A DNA stretch of 64,000 nt from Hoplostethus atlanticus. Lineage: Eukaryota; Chordata; Actinopteri; Trachichthyiformes; Trachichthyidae. Below the pieces are notes generated by a model. The model was given only the letters and a program-made list of their open reading frames with translations, was not told the DNA's origin and made no database searches. The stretch lies in assembly GCA_034670405.1 (NCBI GenBank), contig JAXDDX010000060.1, forward strand, positions 1,618,001 to 1,682,000, read 5' to 3'. Positions 63,058-64,000 of the stretch are shown here, in pieces. The position numbers and the translations under genes were made by a program. How positions within the stretch are numbered: position 1 is the stretch's first letter; each line of letters opens with the position of its first letter.

Positions 63058-63504
63058 TGATCAATACCAATGACTTAACGATTACTTCATAAGGTGCAGA
63101 GATTCCTGGCTTTCAAAACTAACGCCCTGACTCTCTGTCTTGGACCAAAAACTCCCCGCCACTCCCAAGCTCCCTACTCGCATTTTCCACTGCTCAGTGC
63201 TACGAGAGAGACTGGCGTCGCAGGACATTTCAGCTATGAAAGCTACTACTCCTTGTTCTCAAGCTATAAAGAAGCATCGTGACATATCACCTCTTCGCTA
63301 GACGTTCCTGTTGGAGCTCTGCTCTGATGAGCTAGCTTACTCGTCTCTATTGTGAGAATGTGACTTCGTTGTTCAATTACAAGCTGCTGTGATTCAAGGG
63401 GACAGGAGGGGTGGGGGGGGTGTACCAGAGACCTGTGTTGGAAGAGACCAGTTCTATTAATGCTGTAATTCCTCTTGGTTGCTGATAGAGGTCAATGAAG
63501 GTCA
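63058..63504 (+). repeat. Dispersed repeat, copy B (relative at 17633-18000)
   Basis: Same orientation and block order as copy A: TGATCAATACCAAT, CCTGGCTTTCAAAACT, AAAACTCC, CATCGTGA, GTTCCTGTTGGAGCTCTGCT, GAATGTGACTT, CTGATAGAGGTC. It is longer by about 80 bp, mainly in the middle around 63190-63250. The class is not recognised. Confidence 0.75.
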
Positions 63505-64000
63505 TAGATCACTTAGTGCCCTCCGCTCTCAGCCCACTCTAGATCTCTTCCTGGGAATCAGGGTAACCTTCCATGTTTCATCACATCACATACCTTGATT
63601 GCTTGCCATATGAAATGCAGTGGTTCCAGGAATAAAGAAATCCGTAAATACTTACAGCCTATTAATCATCGCTGGTTCCTAAATAAAAACCCTCTCAACA
63701 ATAAGACACAGCAACGTATGAGGGTAAATTATTGACATTTAAAACACATTGATCAGCATGGGTGCTTTAGGCTAATTGACCACCTCTATATTTCTTTCAC
63801 TCTAAGAGCAATCTGTCTGAGAGGTGTTCCAGAGAGACAAACGGTATGCATGTGTGAGAAAGAGTACGCCTGTGCCAGCAGCCCTTTAACCGTCTGAACT
63901 CTGCGAACCGGGTGGTGGGATTTTTTTACATGCATCATATAAGAAAATCAAAACCAAAATTAAACTCTTTGTCATGGCTAGATTCTGAATGCTTCCTGTT

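Larger units (their letters stand above)
55164..64000 (-). other. plxdc2 intron 1 (open at the right edge)
   Basis: At least 8.8 kb. It contains a retroelement fragment (56550-56732), a pyrimidine-rich tract (about 56930-57070), GT and CA microsatellites (58355 and 59219) and the second copy of a dispersed repeat (63058-63504). No start-codon exon with a signal peptide that would join exon 2 in phase was recognised, so the promoter is probably outside the window. Confidence 0.6.

Noticed and set aside
55200..64000. Search for the plxdc2 signal-peptide exon on the minus strand
   Set aside because: No frame combined a start, a hydrophobic core and a donor in the phase needed to join exon 2 (one base of a glycine codon).

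Overview
The window is vertebrate nuclear DNA, almost certainly from a teleost fish. The protein-coding genes are split by GT-AG introns, (CA)n microsatellites are dense, and fish-type non-LTR retrotransposon tails and short inverted-repeat elements lie in introns and spacers. One gene belongs to the fish-style AIG1/GIMAP GTPases. Species cannot be read from the sequence.

Layout, left to right. 1-1806 is non-coding and carries the 3' tail of a LINE. A tRNA-Arg(CCG) gene is at 1807-1879. zfand1 runs on the minus strand (2190-5122, 8 coding exons, 269 aa, complete). chmp4c runs on the plus strand (5744-8047, 5 coding exons, 232 aa, complete). These two are head to head with about 620 bp between their start codons, which is also their arrangement in human 8q21 as I recall it. 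A GIMAP-like GTPase gene follows on the plus strand (8984-10569, one tiny exon plus one large exon). 10570-17232 shows no gene. The rest of the window is occupied by plxdc2 on the minus strand: 13 coding exons between 17233 and 55163 give 500 residues up to the natural stop. The exon with the start codon and signal peptide was not found and probably lies beyond 64000. plxdc2 introns make up more than half of the window and hold nearly all of the repeats.

How the genes relate. zfand1 (a p97/proteasome adaptor for stress-granule clearance) and chmp4c (an ESCRT-III subunit) share a short divergent promoter region. The GIMAP-like gene and plxdc2 (a single-pass membrane receptor with nidogen-like and PSI regions) show no functional link to them. 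Exon structures were built by hand from splice motifs, reading phase and similarity to remembered human proteins; every exon-exon join listed keeps phase.

I found no convincing new biological system. The most unusual items are a 19-unit, 30-bp minisatellite with a 90-bp higher-order period in plxdc2 intron 11, several inverted-repeat mobile elements with readable termini, a phase-symmetric 39-nt plxdc2 exon, and the GIMAP-like GTPase with a non-canonical G4 motif.
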